Part shown: piece by piece, positions 22,087-35,292 of the stretch
How positions within the stretch are numbered: position 1 is the first letter of the stretch
Layout: the number at the start of each line of letters is the position of its first letter
Assembly: GCF_026212465.1 (NCBI RefSeq)
Contig: NC_080058.1
Span: forward strand, 18,784,299 to 18,848,298
Length of the DNA stretch: 64,000 nt
Origin: Amaranthus tricolor
Lineage: Eukaryota; Streptophyta; Magnoliopsida; Caryophyllales; Amaranthaceae
Direction of reading: 5' to 3'
Program-made: the position numbers and the translations under genes
The notes under the pieces: model-generated
Databases searched by the model: none
The model's input: the letters and a program-made list of their open reading frames with translations, nothing else
What the model was told of the DNA's origin: nothing

Positions 22087-22980
22087 TCATTCCTTACTAT
22101 GAACCACTCCCCCATCAACTAGTAGAGCCCCATCATAGTCATCATCATCATCAATAAAGCCTAGAGCGGCATTCCCGCTACTCTCATTCTCAATTCTCCC
22201 ACTATCCTTTAAGTTTCTCATTCTCTTAAGGTCTTCCTTAAATTCCTTGCACATCATTTGTATGTGCCCCTTTTTCTTACAATAGTAACACTCTTTGTTA
22301 CTAAGATCATCCCTCCCACGAGACCTACCCCTTCCTTGATATTTTTCCTTGGTCCTTCCCCCATTAGAACCCTCACTAAACAAACCATCCCCAACATCCT
22401 TCTTTTCTTCCCCCTCTCTTCTCACCATGAACCTATCATTCTCTCTCAACGCCGCCAATGCTTGATCAAGAGTGATAGAATCCCTACCTATGAGCAATGT
22501 TTGGACTATGTTTCTATAGTCCTTGGGAAGTGAAGCCAAAAATAATAGAGCTTGTTCTTCATCGGTCAACTTTTCATCGGCATTTAACAATTGGCACACC
22601 AACTTGTTAAATGTGTTAATGTGGTCTTGCATTGTTGTATCCTCATCCTTCATGAGTTGATAGAACTCCCACCTCAAGCAAAGTTTATTTGTTAGGGATT
22701 TGGAAGCATACACCGATTGTAATTTTTCCAACAACTCACCGGGATCGGTCTCTTTCAAGTAGTGATACTTGATTTCGAGTGCAATGGCAAGCCGGATTGT
22801 GCTTACCGCCTTCTTTCTCATTTGTGTCCATCTTGCTTCTTCTACATTATTTGGTTTCTCCTTCAATAGCGCATCATCGATGCCTTGCTGCACCAAAAAA
22901 TCTTCCACCGAATTCTTCCATATGGAAAAATTGATTCTTCCATCAAACAATTGAATAGAGAAACTTTTCCCATCGGTCAT
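22087..22980 (-). CDS. gag: Copia Gag, array unit 7
   Basis: Majority protein form. It begins the long uniform block, units 7-14. Confidence 0.92.
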   Translation of the reverse strand: MTDGKSFSIQLFDGRINFSIWKNSVEDFLVQQGIDDALLKEKPNNVEEARWTQMRKKAVSTIRLAIALEIKYHYLKETDPGELLEKLQSVYASKSLTNKLCLRWEFYQLMKDEDTTMQDHINTFNKLVCQLLNADEKLTDEEQALLFLASLPKDYRNIVQTLLIGRDSITLDQALAALRENDRFMVRREGEEKKDVGDGLFSEGSNGGRTKEKYQGRGRSRGRDDLSNKECYYCKKKGHIQMMCKEFKEDLKRMRNLKDSGRIENESSGNAALGFIDDDDDYDGALLVDGGVVHSKE

Positions 22981-23646
22981 TGTGTCTTTCTTATTTTTGT
23001 AACCTCACTTTCACACTCCAAATAGCCCAAGACGCACTCCCGCTCTGATACCAATTGAAAGCGCAAGCCTCAAAGAGGTTTAACAAAGAAAAACAAATGA
23101 AAATTATAATGCAAAATGAACACAAGTGTTTATGAGGTATCTTGAATACCTCCCCCTCAAATATAGTTTATTATAATGAATTCAACAATTACAAATATAA
23201 TAAACCTCCCTTATCTTGAGAACAACCTCTCAAGATCACAAATACTAAAGCAAAGTAAGAACACTCTCAAGTTTCTAACAATGCAATAGCCCTCTCAACA
23301 ATATGTGTGTTTGTGGTGGTTGTTACTATGAGTGATGAATCCTATTTATAGCCAAGATATTCATCACTCTTAGTATTCCCTCATAAATCACCATAAACTC
23401 ACATTTAACAACTCAATTAACATCCTAATTAACTATGACAATAAACATTGCAATAAACAATAGAGTAATGCACCACATAATTGCATAGTCACTTCATATT
23501 CTGACCAAAACAGAATCCAAAGTAGTCTGTTGATCTTCCTGTTGCTTTGATCAAACAACTCTCATCAACCGTTCCAAACCTTAAACCATCCATATTCGAC
23601 ACATCTTTATCGACCATCTCTAAAGTACAAGACAAAGCATGTTCGA

Positions 23647-24138
23647 CTAATGTTTAAAGTGAACGTCATCACTAAGATTATTGGCACTTGCTTTAACAAT
23701 CTCCCCCTCAAGTCCAATATTCTTATCCTCCTCAAAAATAACTCTCTTTGACCCAAACACACCATCACCAACACTTTTGTGGCCTAGGCTACCACAATTA
23801 ACTTGTAGCTCATACAAGTTCCTATGACTCCTTACTCCCTTCATGAGCACCATGCTCCCTCTAATGACTTTCAAAACCCCTCCACTTGCTTTGAAAGTGC
23901 ATCCTTTACTCTCAAGTCTACCTAATGAAATAAGGTTCCTCTCAAACTTAGGTACATACCTTACATCACCAAGTCTTCTCTTGACACCTCCATGAGTCTC
24001 AATAATAACCTCACCAATACCTTCTACTTTCACCTTTTCATCATTTGGTAAAGTAACAAGGCCATAATCCCCATAACTAAGCTTAGTAAATTTTCCTTTC
24101 TCACAACAAATGTGGAATGAGCAACCGGAGTCTATTAC
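23647..24138 (-). pseudogene. Protease fragment, unit 8
   Basis: Majority form. Confidence 0.78.
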
Positions 24139-25032
24139 TCATTCCTTACTATGAACCACTCCCCCATCAACTAGTAGAGCCCCATCATAGTCATCATCAT
24201 CATCAATAAAGCCTAGAGCGGCATTCCCGCTACTCTCATTCTCAATTCTCCCACTATCCTTTAAGTTTCTCATTCTCTTAAGGTCTTCCTTAAATTCCTT
24301 GCACATCATTTGTATGTGCCCCTTTTTCTTACAATAGTAACACTCTTTGTTACTAAGATCATCCCTCCCACGAGACCTACCCCTTCCTTGATATTTTTCC
24401 TTGGTCCTTCCCCCATTAGAACCCTCACTAAACAAACCATCCCCAACATCCTTCTTTTCTTCCCCCTCTCTTCTCACCATGAACCTATCATTCTCTCTCA
24501 ACGCCGCCAATGCTTGATCAAGAGTGATAGAATCCCTACCTATGAGCAATGTTTGGACTATGTTTCTATAGTCCTTGGGAAGTGAAGCCAAAAATAATAG
24601 AGCTTGTTCTTCATCGGTCAACTTTTCATCGGCATTTAACAATTGGCACACCAACTTGTTAAATGTGTTAATGTGGTCTTGCATTGTTGTATCCTCATCC
24701 TTCATGAGTTGATAGAACTCCCACCTCAAGCAAAGTTTATTTGTTAGGGATTTGGAAGCATACACCGATTGTAATTTTTCCAACAACTCACCGGGATCGG
24801 TCTCTTTCAAGTAGTGATACTTGATTTCGAGTGCAATGGCAAGCCGGATTGTGCTTACCGCCTTCTTTCTCATTTGTGTCCATCTTGCTTCTTCTACATT
24901 ATTTGGTTTCTCCTTCAATAGCGCATCATCGATGCCTTGCTGCACCAAAAAATCTTCCACCGAATTCTTCCATATGGAAAAATTGATTCTTCCATCAAAC
25001 AATTGAATAGAGAAACTTTTCCCATCGGTCAT
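24139..25032 (-). CDS. gag: Copia Gag, array unit 8
   Basis: Majority protein form. Confidence 0.92.
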   Translation of the reverse strand: MTDGKSFSIQLFDGRINFSIWKNSVEDFLVQQGIDDALLKEKPNNVEEARWTQMRKKAVSTIRLAIALEIKYHYLKETDPGELLEKLQSVYASKSLTNKLCLRWEFYQLMKDEDTTMQDHINTFNKLVCQLLNADEKLTDEEQALLFLASLPKDYRNIVQTLLIGRDSITLDQALAALRENDRFMVRREGEEKKDVGDGLFSEGSNGGRTKEKYQGRGRSRGRDDLSNKECYYCKKKGHIQMMCKEFKEDLKRMRNLKDSGRIENESSGNAALGFIDDDDDYDGALLVDGGVVHSKE

Positions 25033-25698
25033 TGTGTCTTTCTTATTTTTGTAACCTCACTTTCACACTCCAAATAGCCCAAGACGCACTCCCGCTCTGA
25101 TACCAATTGAAAGCGCAAGCCTCAAAGAGGTTTAACAAAGAAAAACAAATGAAAATTATAATGCAAAATGAACACAAGTGTTTATGAGGTATCTTGAATA
25201 CCTCCCCCTCAAATATAGTTTATTATAATGAATTCAACAATTACAAATATAATAAACCTCCCTTATCTTGAGAACAACCTCTCAAGATCACAAATACTAA
25301 AGCAAAGTAAGAACACTCTCAAGTTTCTAACAATGCAATAGCCCTCTCAACAATATGTGTGTTTGTGGTGGTTGTTACTATGAGTGATGAATCCTATTTA
25401 TAGCCAAGATATTCATCACTCTTAGTATTCCCTCATAAATCACCATAAACTCACATTTAACAACTCAATTAACATCCTAATTAACTATGACAATAAACAT
25501 TGCAATAAACAATAGAGTAATGCACCACATAATTGCATAGTCACTTCATATTCTGACCAAAACAGAATCCAAAGTAGTCTGTTGATCTTCCTGTTGCTTT
25601 GATCAAACAACTCTCATCAACCGTTCCAAACCTTAAACCATCCATATTCGACACATCTTTATCGACCATCTCTAAAGTACAAGACAAAGCATGTTCGA

Positions 25699-26190
25699 CT
25701 AATGTTTAAAGTGAACGTCATCACTAAGATTATTGGCACTTGCTTTAACAATCTCCCCCTCAAGTCCAATATTCTTATCCTCCTCAAAAATAACTCTCTT
25801 TGACCCAAACACACCATCACCAACACTTTTGTGGCCTAGGCTACCACAATTAACTTGTAGCTCATACAAGTTCCTATGACTCCTTACTCCCTTCATGAGC
25901 ACCATGCTCCCTCTAATGACTTTCAAAACCCCTCCACTTGCTTTGAAAGTGCATCCTTTACTCTCAAGTCTACCTAATGAAATAAGGTTCCTCTCAAACT
26001 TAGGTACATACCTTACATCACCAAGTCTTCTCTTGACACCTCCATGAGTCTCAATAATAACCTCACCAATACCTTCTACTTTCACCTTTTCATCATTTGG
26101 TAAAGTAACAAGGCCATAATCCCCATAACTAAGCTTAGTAAATTTTCCTTTCTCACAACAAATGTGGAATGAGCAACCGGAGTCTATTAC
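25699..26190 (-). pseudogene. Protease fragment, unit 9
   Basis: Majority form. Confidence 0.78.
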
Positions 26191-27084
26191 TCATTCCTTA
26201 CTATGAACCACTCCCCCATCAACTAGTAGAGCCCCATCATAGTCATCATCATCATCAATAAAGCCTAGAGCGGCATTCCCGCTACTCTCATTCTCAATTC
26301 TCCCACTATCCTTTAAGTTTCTCATTCTCTTAAGGTCTTCCTTAAATTCCTTGCACATCATTTGTATGTGCCCCTTTTTCTTACAATAGTAACACTCTTT
26401 GTTACTAAGATCATCCCTCCCACGAGACCTACCCCTTCCTTGATATTTTTCCTTGGTCCTTCCCCCATTAGAACCCTCACTAAACAAACCATCCCCAACA
26501 TCCTTCTTTTCTTCCCCCTCTCTTCTCACCATGAACCTATCATTCTCTCTCAACGCCGCCAATGCTTGATCAAGAGTGATAGAATCCCTACCTATGAGCA
26601 ATGTTTGGACTATGTTTCTATAGTCCTTGGGAAGTGAAGCCAAAAATAATAGAGCTTGTTCTTCATCGGTCAACTTTTCATCGGCATTTAACAATTGGCA
26701 CACCAACTTGTTAAATGTGTTAATGTGGTCTTGCATTGTTGTATCCTCATCCTTCATGAGTTGATAGAACTCCCACCTCAAGCAAAGTTTATTTGTTAGG
26801 GATTTGGAAGCATACACCGATTGTAATTTTTCCAACAACTCACCGGGATCGGTCTCTTTCAAGTAGTGATACTTGATTTCGAGTGCAATGGCAAGCCGGA
26901 TTGTGCTTACCGCCTTCTTTCTCATTTGTGTCCATCTTGCTTCTTCTACATTATTTGGTTTCTCCTTCAATAGCGCATCATCGATGCCTTGCTGCACCAA
27001 AAAATCTTCCACCGAATTCTTCCATATGGAAAAATTGATTCTTCCATCAAACAATTGAATAGAGAAACTTTTCCCATCGGTCAT
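26191..27084 (-). CDS. gag: Copia Gag, array unit 9
   Basis: Majority protein form. Confidence 0.92.
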   Translation of the reverse strand: MTDGKSFSIQLFDGRINFSIWKNSVEDFLVQQGIDDALLKEKPNNVEEARWTQMRKKAVSTIRLAIALEIKYHYLKETDPGELLEKLQSVYASKSLTNKLCLRWEFYQLMKDEDTTMQDHINTFNKLVCQLLNADEKLTDEEQALLFLASLPKDYRNIVQTLLIGRDSITLDQALAALRENDRFMVRREGEEKKDVGDGLFSEGSNGGRTKEKYQGRGRSRGRDDLSNKECYYCKKKGHIQMMCKEFKEDLKRMRNLKDSGRIENESSGNAALGFIDDDDDYDGALLVDGGVVHSKE

Positions 27085-27750
27085 TGTGTCTTTCTTATTT
27101 TTGTAACCTCACTTTCACACTCCAAATAGCCCAAGACGCACTCCCGCTCTGATACCAATTGAAAGCGCAAGCCTCAAAGAGGTTTAACAAAGAAAAACAA
27201 ATGAAAATTATAATGCAAAATGAACACAAGTGTTTATGAGGTATCTTGAATACCTCCCCCTCAAATATAGTTTATTATAATGAATTCAACAATTACAAAT
27301 ATAATAAACCTCCCTTATCTTGAGAACAACCTCTCAAGATCACAAATACTAAAGCAAAGTAAGAACACTCTCAAGTTTCTAACAATGCAATAGCCCTCTC
27401 AACAATATGTGTGTTTGTGGTGGTTGTTACTATGAGTGATGAATCCTATTTATAGCCAAGATATTCATCACTCTTAGTATTCCCTCATAAATCACCATAA
27501 ACTCACATTTAACAACTCAATTAACATCCTAATTAACTATGACAATAAACATTGCAATAAACAATAGAGTAATGCACCACATAATTGCATAGTCACTTCA
27601 TATTCTGACCAAAACAGAATCCAAAGTAGTCTGTTGATCTTCCTGTTGCTTTGATCAAACAACTCTCATCAACCGTTCCAAACCTTAAACCATCCATATT
27701 CGACACATCTTTATCGACCATCTCTAAAGTACAAGACAAAGCATGTTCGA

Positions 27751-28242
27751 CTAATGTTTAAAGTGAACGTCATCACTAAGATTATTGGCACTTGCTTTAA
27801 CAATCTCCCCCTCAAGTCCAATATTCTTATCCTCCTCAAAAATAACTCTCTTTGACCCAAACACACCATCACCAACACTTTTGTGGCCTAGGCTACCACA
27901 ATTAACTTGTAGCTCATACAAGTTCCTATGACTCCTTACTCCCTTCATGAGCACCATGCTCCCTCTAATGACTTTCAAAACCCCTCCACTTGCTTTGAAA
28001 GTGCATCCTTTACTCTCAAGTCTACCTAATGAAATAAGGTTCCTCTCAAACTTAGGTACATACCTTACATCACCAAGTCTTCTCTTGACACCTCCATGAG
28101 TCTCAATAATAACCTCACCAATACCTTCTACTTTCACCTTTTCATCATTTGGTAAAGTAACAAGGCCATAATCCCCATAACTAAGCTTAGTAAATTTTCC
28201 TTTCTCACAACAAATGTGGAATGAGCAACCGGAGTCTATTAC
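27751..28242 (-). pseudogene. Protease fragment, unit 10
   Basis: Majority form. Confidence 0.78.
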
Positions 28243-29136
28243 TCATTCCTTACTATGAACCACTCCCCCATCAACTAGTAGAGCCCCATCATAGTCATCA
28301 TCATCATCAATAAAGCCTAGAGCGGCATTCCCGCTACTCTCATTCTCAATTCTCCCACTATCCTTTAAGTTTCTCATTCTCTTAAGGTCTTCCTTAAATT
28401 CCTTGCACATCATTTGTATGTGCCCCTTTTTCTTACAATAGTAACACTCTTTGTTACTAAGATCATCCCTCCCACGAGACCTACCCCTTCCTTGATATTT
28501 TTCCTTGGTCCTTCCCCCATTAGAACCCTCACTAAACAAACCATCCCCAACATCCTTCTTTTCTTCCCCCTCTCTTCTCACCATGAACCTATCATTCTCT
28601 CTCAACGCCGCCAATGCTTGATCAAGAGTGATAGAATCCCTACCTATGAGCAATGTTTGGACTATGTTTCTATAGTCCTTGGGAAGTGAAGCCAAAAATA
28701 ATAGAGCTTGTTCTTCATCGGTCAACTTTTCATCGGCATTTAACAATTGGCACACCAACTTGTTAAATGTGTTAATGTGGTCTTGCATTGTTGTATCCTC
28801 ATCCTTCATGAGTTGATAGAACTCCCACCTCAAGCAAAGTTTATTTGTTAGGGATTTGGAAGCATACACCGATTGTAATTTTTCCAACAACTCACCGGGA
28901 TCGGTCTCTTTCAAGTAGTGATACTTGATTTCGAGTGCAATGGCAAGCCGGATTGTGCTTACCGCCTTCTTTCTCATTTGTGTCCATCTTGCTTCTTCTA
29001 CATTATTTGGTTTCTCCTTCAATAGCGCATCATCGATGCCTTGCTGCACCAAAAAATCTTCCACCGAATTCTTCCATATGGAAAAATTGATTCTTCCATC
29101 AAACAATTGAATAGAGAAACTTTTCCCATCGGTCAT
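28243..29136 (-). CDS. gag: Copia Gag, array unit 10
   Basis: Majority protein form. Confidence 0.92.
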   Translation of the reverse strand: MTDGKSFSIQLFDGRINFSIWKNSVEDFLVQQGIDDALLKEKPNNVEEARWTQMRKKAVSTIRLAIALEIKYHYLKETDPGELLEKLQSVYASKSLTNKLCLRWEFYQLMKDEDTTMQDHINTFNKLVCQLLNADEKLTDEEQALLFLASLPKDYRNIVQTLLIGRDSITLDQALAALRENDRFMVRREGEEKKDVGDGLFSEGSNGGRTKEKYQGRGRSRGRDDLSNKECYYCKKKGHIQMMCKEFKEDLKRMRNLKDSGRIENESSGNAALGFIDDDDDYDGALLVDGGVVHSKE

Positions 29137-29802
29137 TGTGTCTTTCTTATTTTTGTAACCTCACTTTCACACTCCAAATAGCCCAAGACGCACTCCCGCT
29201 CTGATACCAATTGAAAGCGCAAGCCTCAAAGAGGTTTAACAAAGAAAAACAAATGAAAATTATAATGCAAAATGAACACAAGTGTTTATGAGGTATCTTG
29301 AATACCTCCCCCTCAAATATAGTTTATTATAATGAATTCAACAATTACAAATATAATAAACCTCCCTTATCTTGAGAACAACCTCTCAAGATCACAAATA
29401 CTAAAGCAAAGTAAGAACACTCTCAAGTTTCTAACAATGCAATAGCCCTCTCAACAATATGTGTGTTTGTGGTGGTTGTTACTATGAGTGATGAATCCTA
29501 TTTATAGCCAAGATATTCATCACTCTTAGTATTCCCTCATAAATCACCATAAACTCACATTTAACAACTCAATTAACATCCTAATTAACTATGACAATAA
29601 ACATTGCAATAAACAATAGAGTAATGCACCACATAATTGCATAGTCACTTCATATTCTGACCAAAACAGAATCCAAAGTAGTCTGTTGATCTTCCTGTTG
29701 CTTTGATCAAACAACTCTCATCAACCGTTCCAAACCTTAAACCATCCATATTCGACACATCTTTATCGACCATCTCTAAAGTACAAGACAAAGCATGTTC
29801 GA

Positions 29803-30294
29803 CTAATGTTTAAAGTGAACGTCATCACTAAGATTATTGGCACTTGCTTTAACAATCTCCCCCTCAAGTCCAATATTCTTATCCTCCTCAAAAATAACTC
29901 TCTTTGACCCAAACACACCATCACCAACACTTTTGTGGCCTAGGCTACCACAATTAACTTGTAGCTCATACAAGTTCCTATGACTCCTTACTCCCTTCAT
30001 GAGCACCATGCTCCCTCTAATGACTTTCAAAACCCCTCCACTTGCTTTGAAAGTGCATCCTTTACTCTCAAGTCTACCTAATGAAATAAGGTTCCTCTCA
30101 AACTTAGGTACATACCTTACATCACCAAGTCTTCTCTTGACACCTCCATGAGTCTCAATAATAACCTCACCAATACCTTCTACTTTCACCTTTTCATCAT
30201 TTGGTAAAGTAACAAGGCCATAATCCCCATAACTAAGCTTAGTAAATTTTCCTTTCTCACAACAAATGTGGAATGAGCAACCGGAGTCTATTAC
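29803..30294 (-). pseudogene. Protease fragment, unit 11
   Basis: Majority form, and the last unit with CTTGTAGCTC rather than CTTGTAACTC. Confidence 0.78.
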
Positions 30295-31188
30295 TCATTC
30301 CTTACTATGAACCACTCCCCCATCAACTAGTAGAGCCCCATCATAGTCATCATCATCATCAATAAAGCCTAGAGCGGCATTCCCGCTACTCTCATTCTCA
30401 ATTCTCCCACTATCCTTTAAGTTTCTCATTCTCTTAAGGTCTTCCTTAAATTCCTTGCACATCATTTGTATGTGCCCCTTTTTCTTACAATAGTAACACT
30501 CTTTGTTACTAAGATCATCCCTCCCACGAGACCTACCCCTTCCTTGATATTTTTCCTTGGTCCTTCCCCCATTAGAACCCTCACTAAACAAACCATCCCC
30601 AACATCCTTCTTTTCTTCCCCCTCTCTTCTCACCATGAACCTATCATTCTCTCTCAACGCCGCCAATGCTTGATCAAGAGTGATAGAATCCCTACCTATG
30701 AGCAATGTTTGGACTATGTTTCTATAGTCCTTGGGAAGTGAAGCCAAAAATAATAGAGCTTGTTCTTCATCGGTCAACTTTTCATCGGCATTTAACAATT
30801 GGCACACCAACTTGTTAAATGTGTTAATGTGGTCTTGCATTGTTGTATCCTCATCCTTCATGAGTTGATAGAACTCCCACCTCAAGCAAAGTTTATTTGT
30901 TAGGGATTTGGAAGCATACACCGATTGTAATTTTTCCAACAACTCACCGGGATCGGTCTCTTTCAAGTAGTGATACTTGATTTCGAGTGCAATGGCAAGC
31001 CGGATTGTGCTTACCGCCTTCTTTCTCATTTGTGTCCATCTTGCTTCTTCTACATTATTTGGTTTCTCCTTCAATAGCGCATCATCGATGCCTTGCTGCA
31101 CCAAAAAATCTTCCACCGAATTCTTCCATATGGAAAAATTGATTCTTCCATCAAACAATTGAATAGAGAAACTTTTCCCATCGGTCAT
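30295..31188 (-). CDS. gag: Copia Gag, array unit 11
   Basis: Majority protein form. Confidence 0.92.
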   Translation of the reverse strand: MTDGKSFSIQLFDGRINFSIWKNSVEDFLVQQGIDDALLKEKPNNVEEARWTQMRKKAVSTIRLAIALEIKYHYLKETDPGELLEKLQSVYASKSLTNKLCLRWEFYQLMKDEDTTMQDHINTFNKLVCQLLNADEKLTDEEQALLFLASLPKDYRNIVQTLLIGRDSITLDQALAALRENDRFMVRREGEEKKDVGDGLFSEGSNGGRTKEKYQGRGRSRGRDDLSNKECYYCKKKGHIQMMCKEFKEDLKRMRNLKDSGRIENESSGNAALGFIDDDDDYDGALLVDGGVVHSKE

Positions 31189-31854
31189 TGTGTCTTTCTT
31201 ATTTTTGTAACCTCACTTTCACACTCCAAATAGCCCAAGACGCACTCCCGCTCTGATACCAATTGAAAGCGCAAGCCTCAAAGAGGTTTAACAAAGAAAA
31301 ACAAATGAAAATTATAATGCAAAATGAACACAAGTGTTTATGAGGTATCTTGAATACCTCCCCCTCAAATATAGTTTATTATAATGAATTCAACAATTAC
31401 AAATATAATAAACCTCCCTTATCTTGAGAACAACCTCTCAAGATCACAAATACTAAAGCAAAGTAAGAACACTCTCAAGTTTCTAACAATGCAATAGCCC
31501 TCTCAACAATATGTGTGTTTGTGGTGGTTGTTACTATGAGTGATGAATCCTATTTATAGCCAAGATATTCATCACTCTTAGTATTCCCTCATAAATCACC
31601 ATAAACTCACATTTAACAACTCAATTAACATCCTAATTAACTATGACAATAAACATTGCAATAAACAATAGAGTAATGCACCACATAATTGCATAGTCAC
31701 TTCATATTCTGACCAAAACAGAATCCAAAGTAGTCTGTTGATCTTCCTGTTGCTTTGATCAAACAACTCTCATCAACCGTTCCAAACCTTAAACCATCCA
31801 TATTCGACACATCTTTATCGACCATCTCTAAAGTACAAGACAAAGCATGTTCGA

Positions 31855-32346
31855 CTAATGTTTAAAGTGAACGTCATCACTAAGATTATTGGCACTTGCT
31901 TTAACAATCTCCCCCTCAAGTCCAATATTCTTATCCTCCTCAAAAATAACTCTCTTTGACCCAAACACACCATCACCAACACTTTTGTGGCCTAGGCTAC
32001 CACAATTAACTTGTAACTCATACAAGTTCCTATGACTCCTTACTCCCTTCATGAGCACCATGCTCCCTCTAATGACTTTCAAAACCCCTCCACTTGCTTT
32101 GAAAGTGCATCCTTTACTCTCAAGTCTACCTAATGAAATAAGGTTCCTCTCAAACTTAGGTACATACCTTACATCACCAAGTCTTCTCTTGACACCTCCA
32201 TGAGTCTCAATAATAACCTCACCAATACCTTCTACTTTCACCTTTTCATCATTTGGTAAAGTAACAAGGCCATAATCCCCATAACTAAGCTTAGTAAATT
32301 TTCCTTTCTCACAACAAATGTGGAATGAGCAACCGGAGTCTATTAC
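31855..32346 (-). pseudogene. Protease fragment, unit 12
   Basis: Carries the silent change CTTGTAACTC near 32010, shared only with units 13 and 14. Confidence 0.78.
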
Positions 32347-33240
32347 TCATTCCTTACTATGAACCACTCCCCCATCAACTAGTAGAGCCCCATCATAGTC
32401 ATCATCATCATCAATAAAGCCTAGAGCGGCATTCCCGCTACTCTCATTCTCAATTCTCCCACTATCCTTTAAGTTTCTCATTCTCTTAAGGTCTTCCTTA
32501 AATTCCTTGCACATCATTTGTATGTGCCCCTTTTTCTTACAATAGTAACACTCTTTGTTACTAAGATCATCCCTCCCACGAGACCTACCCCTTCCTTGAT
32601 ATTTTTCCTTGGTCCTTCCCCCATTAGAACCCTCACTAAACAAACCATCCCCAACATCCTTCTTTTCTTCCCCCTCTCTTCTCACCATGAACCTATCATT
32701 CTCTCTCAACGCCGCCAATGCTTGATCAAGAGTGATAGAATCCCTACCTATGAGCAATGTTTGGACTATGTTTCTATAGTCCTTGGGAAGTGAAGCCAAA
32801 AATAATAGAGCTTGTTCTTCATCGGTCAACTTTTCATCGGCATTTAACAATTGGCACACCAACTTGTTAAATGTGTTAATGTGGTCTTGCATTGTTGTAT
32901 CCTCATCCTTCATGAGTTGATAGAACTCCCACCTCAAGCAAAGTTTATTTGTTAGGGATTTGGAAGCATACACCGATTGTAATTTTTCCAACAACTCACC
33001 GGGATCGGTCTCTTTCAAGTAGTGATACTTGATTTCGAGTGCAATGGCAAGCCGGATTGTGCTTACCGCCTTCTTTCTCATTTGTGTCCATCTTGCTTCT
33101 TCTACATTATTTGGTTTCTCCTTCAATAGCGCATCATCGATGCCTTGCTGCACCAAAAAATCTTCCACCGAATTCTTCCATATGGAAAAATTGATTCTTC
33201 CATCAAACAATTGAATAGAGAAACTTTTCCCATCGGTCAT
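32347..33240 (-). CDS. gag: Copia Gag, array unit 12
   Basis: Majority protein form. Confidence 0.92.
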   Translation of the reverse strand: MTDGKSFSIQLFDGRINFSIWKNSVEDFLVQQGIDDALLKEKPNNVEEARWTQMRKKAVSTIRLAIALEIKYHYLKETDPGELLEKLQSVYASKSLTNKLCLRWEFYQLMKDEDTTMQDHINTFNKLVCQLLNADEKLTDEEQALLFLASLPKDYRNIVQTLLIGRDSITLDQALAALRENDRFMVRREGEEKKDVGDGLFSEGSNGGRTKEKYQGRGRSRGRDDLSNKECYYCKKKGHIQMMCKEFKEDLKRMRNLKDSGRIENESSGNAALGFIDDDDDYDGALLVDGGVVHSKE

Positions 33241-33906
33241 TGTGTCTTTCTTATTTTTGTAACCTCACTTTCACACTCCAAATAGCCCAAGACGCACTCC
33301 CGCTCTGATACCAATTGAAAGCGCAAGCCTCAAAGAGGTTTAACAAAGAAAAACAAATGAAAATTATAATGCAAAATGAACACAAGTGTTTATGAGGTAT
33401 CTTGAATACCTCCCCCTCAAATATAGTTTATTATAATGAATTCAACAATTACAAATATAATAAACCTCCCTTATCTTGAGAACAACCTCTCAAGATCACA
33501 AATACTAAAGCAAAGTAAGAACACTCTCAAGTTTCTAACAATGCAATAGCCCTCTCAACAATATGTGTGTTTGTGGTGGTTGTTACTATGAGTGATGAAT
33601 CCTATTTATAGCCAAGATATTCATCACTCTTAGTATTCCCTCATAAATCACCATAAACTCACATTTAACAACTCAATTAACATCCTAATTAACTATGACA
33701 ATAAACATTGCAATAAACAATAGAGTAATGCACCACATAATTGCATAGTCACTTCATATTCTGACCAAAACAGAATCCAAAGTAGTCTGTTGATCTTCCT
33801 GTTGCTTTGATCAAACAACTCTCATCAACCGTTCCAAACCTTAAACCATCCATATTCGACACATCTTTATCGACCATCTCTAAAGTACAAGACAAAGCAT
33901 GTTCGA

Positions 33907-34398
33907 CTAATGTTTAAAGTGAACGTCATCACTAAGATTATTGGCACTTGCTTTAACAATCTCCCCCTCAAGTCCAATATTCTTATCCTCCTCAAAAATA
34001 ACTCTCTTTGACCCAAACACACCATCACCAACACTTTTGTGGCCTAGGCTACCACAATTAACTTGTAACTCATACAAGTTCCTATGACTCCTTACTCCCT
34101 TCATGAGCACCATGCTCCCTCTAATGACTTTCAAAACCCCTCCACTTGCTTTGAAAGTGCATCCTTTACTCTCAAGTCTACCTAATGAAATAAGGTTCCT
34201 CTCAAACTTAGGTACATACCTTACATCACCAAGTCTTCTCTTGACACCTCCATGAGTCTCAATAATAACCTCACCAATACCTTCTACTTTCACCTTTTCA
34301 TCATTTGGTAAAGTAACAAGGCCATAATCCCCATAACTAAGCTTAGTAAATTTTCCTTTCTCACAACAAATGTGGAATGAGCAACCGGAGTCTATTAC
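33907..34398 (-). pseudogene. Protease fragment, unit 13
   Basis: Carries the silent CTTGTAACTC change near 34065. Confidence 0.78.
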
Positions 34399-35292
34399 TC
34401 ATTCCTTACTATGAACCACTCCCCCATCAACTAGTAGAGCCCCATCATAGTCATCATCATCATCAATAAAGCCTAGAGCGGCATTCCCGCTACTCTCATT
34501 CTCAATTCTCCCACTATCCTTTAAGTTTCTCATTCTCTTAAGGTCTTCCTTAAATTCCTTGCACATCATTTGTATGTGCCCCTTTTTCTTACAATAGTAA
34601 CACTCTTTGTTACTAAGATCATCCCTCCCACGAGACCTACCCCTTCCTTGATATTTTTCCTTGGTCCTTCCCCCATTAGAACCCTCACTAAACAAACCAT
34701 CCCCAACATCCTTCTTTTCTTCCCCCTCTCTTCTCACCATGAACCTATCATTCTCTCTCAACGCCGCCAATGCTTGATCAAGAGTGATAGAATCCCTACC
34801 TATGAGCAATGTTTGGACTATGTTTCTATAGTCCTTGGGAAGTGAAGCCAAAAATAATAGAGCTTGTTCTTCATCGGTCAACTTTTCATCGGCATTTAAC
34901 AATTGGCACACCAACTTGTTAAATGTGTTAATGTGGTCTTGCATTGTTGTATCCTCATCCTTCATGAGTTGATAGAACTCCCACCTCAAGCAAAGTTTAT
35001 TTGTTAGGGATTTGGAAGCATACACCGATTGTAATTTTTCCAACAACTCACCGGGATCGGTCTCTTTCAAGTAGTGATACTTGATTTCGAGTGCAATGGC
35101 AAGCCGGATTGTGCTTACCGCCTTCTTTCTCATTTGTGTCCATCTTGCTTCTTCTACATTATTTGGTTTCTCCTTCAATAGCGCATCATCGATGCCTTGC
35201 TGCACCAAAAAATCTTCCACCGAATTCTTCCATATGGAAAAATTGATTCTTCCATCAAACAATTGAATAGAGAAACTTTTCCCATCGGTCAT
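34399..35292 (-). CDS. gag: Copia Gag, array unit 13
   Basis: Majority protein form. Confidence 0.92.
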   Translation of the reverse strand: MTDGKSFSIQLFDGRINFSIWKNSVEDFLVQQGIDDALLKEKPNNVEEARWTQMRKKAVSTIRLAIALEIKYHYLKETDPGELLEKLQSVYASKSLTNKLCLRWEFYQLMKDEDTTMQDHINTFNKLVCQLLNADEKLTDEEQALLFLASLPKDYRNIVQTLLIGRDSITLDQALAALRENDRFMVRREGEEKKDVGDGLFSEGSNGGRTKEKYQGRGRSRGRDDLSNKECYYCKKKGHIQMMCKEFKEDLKRMRNLKDSGRIENESSGNAALGFIDDDDDYDGALLVDGGVVHSKE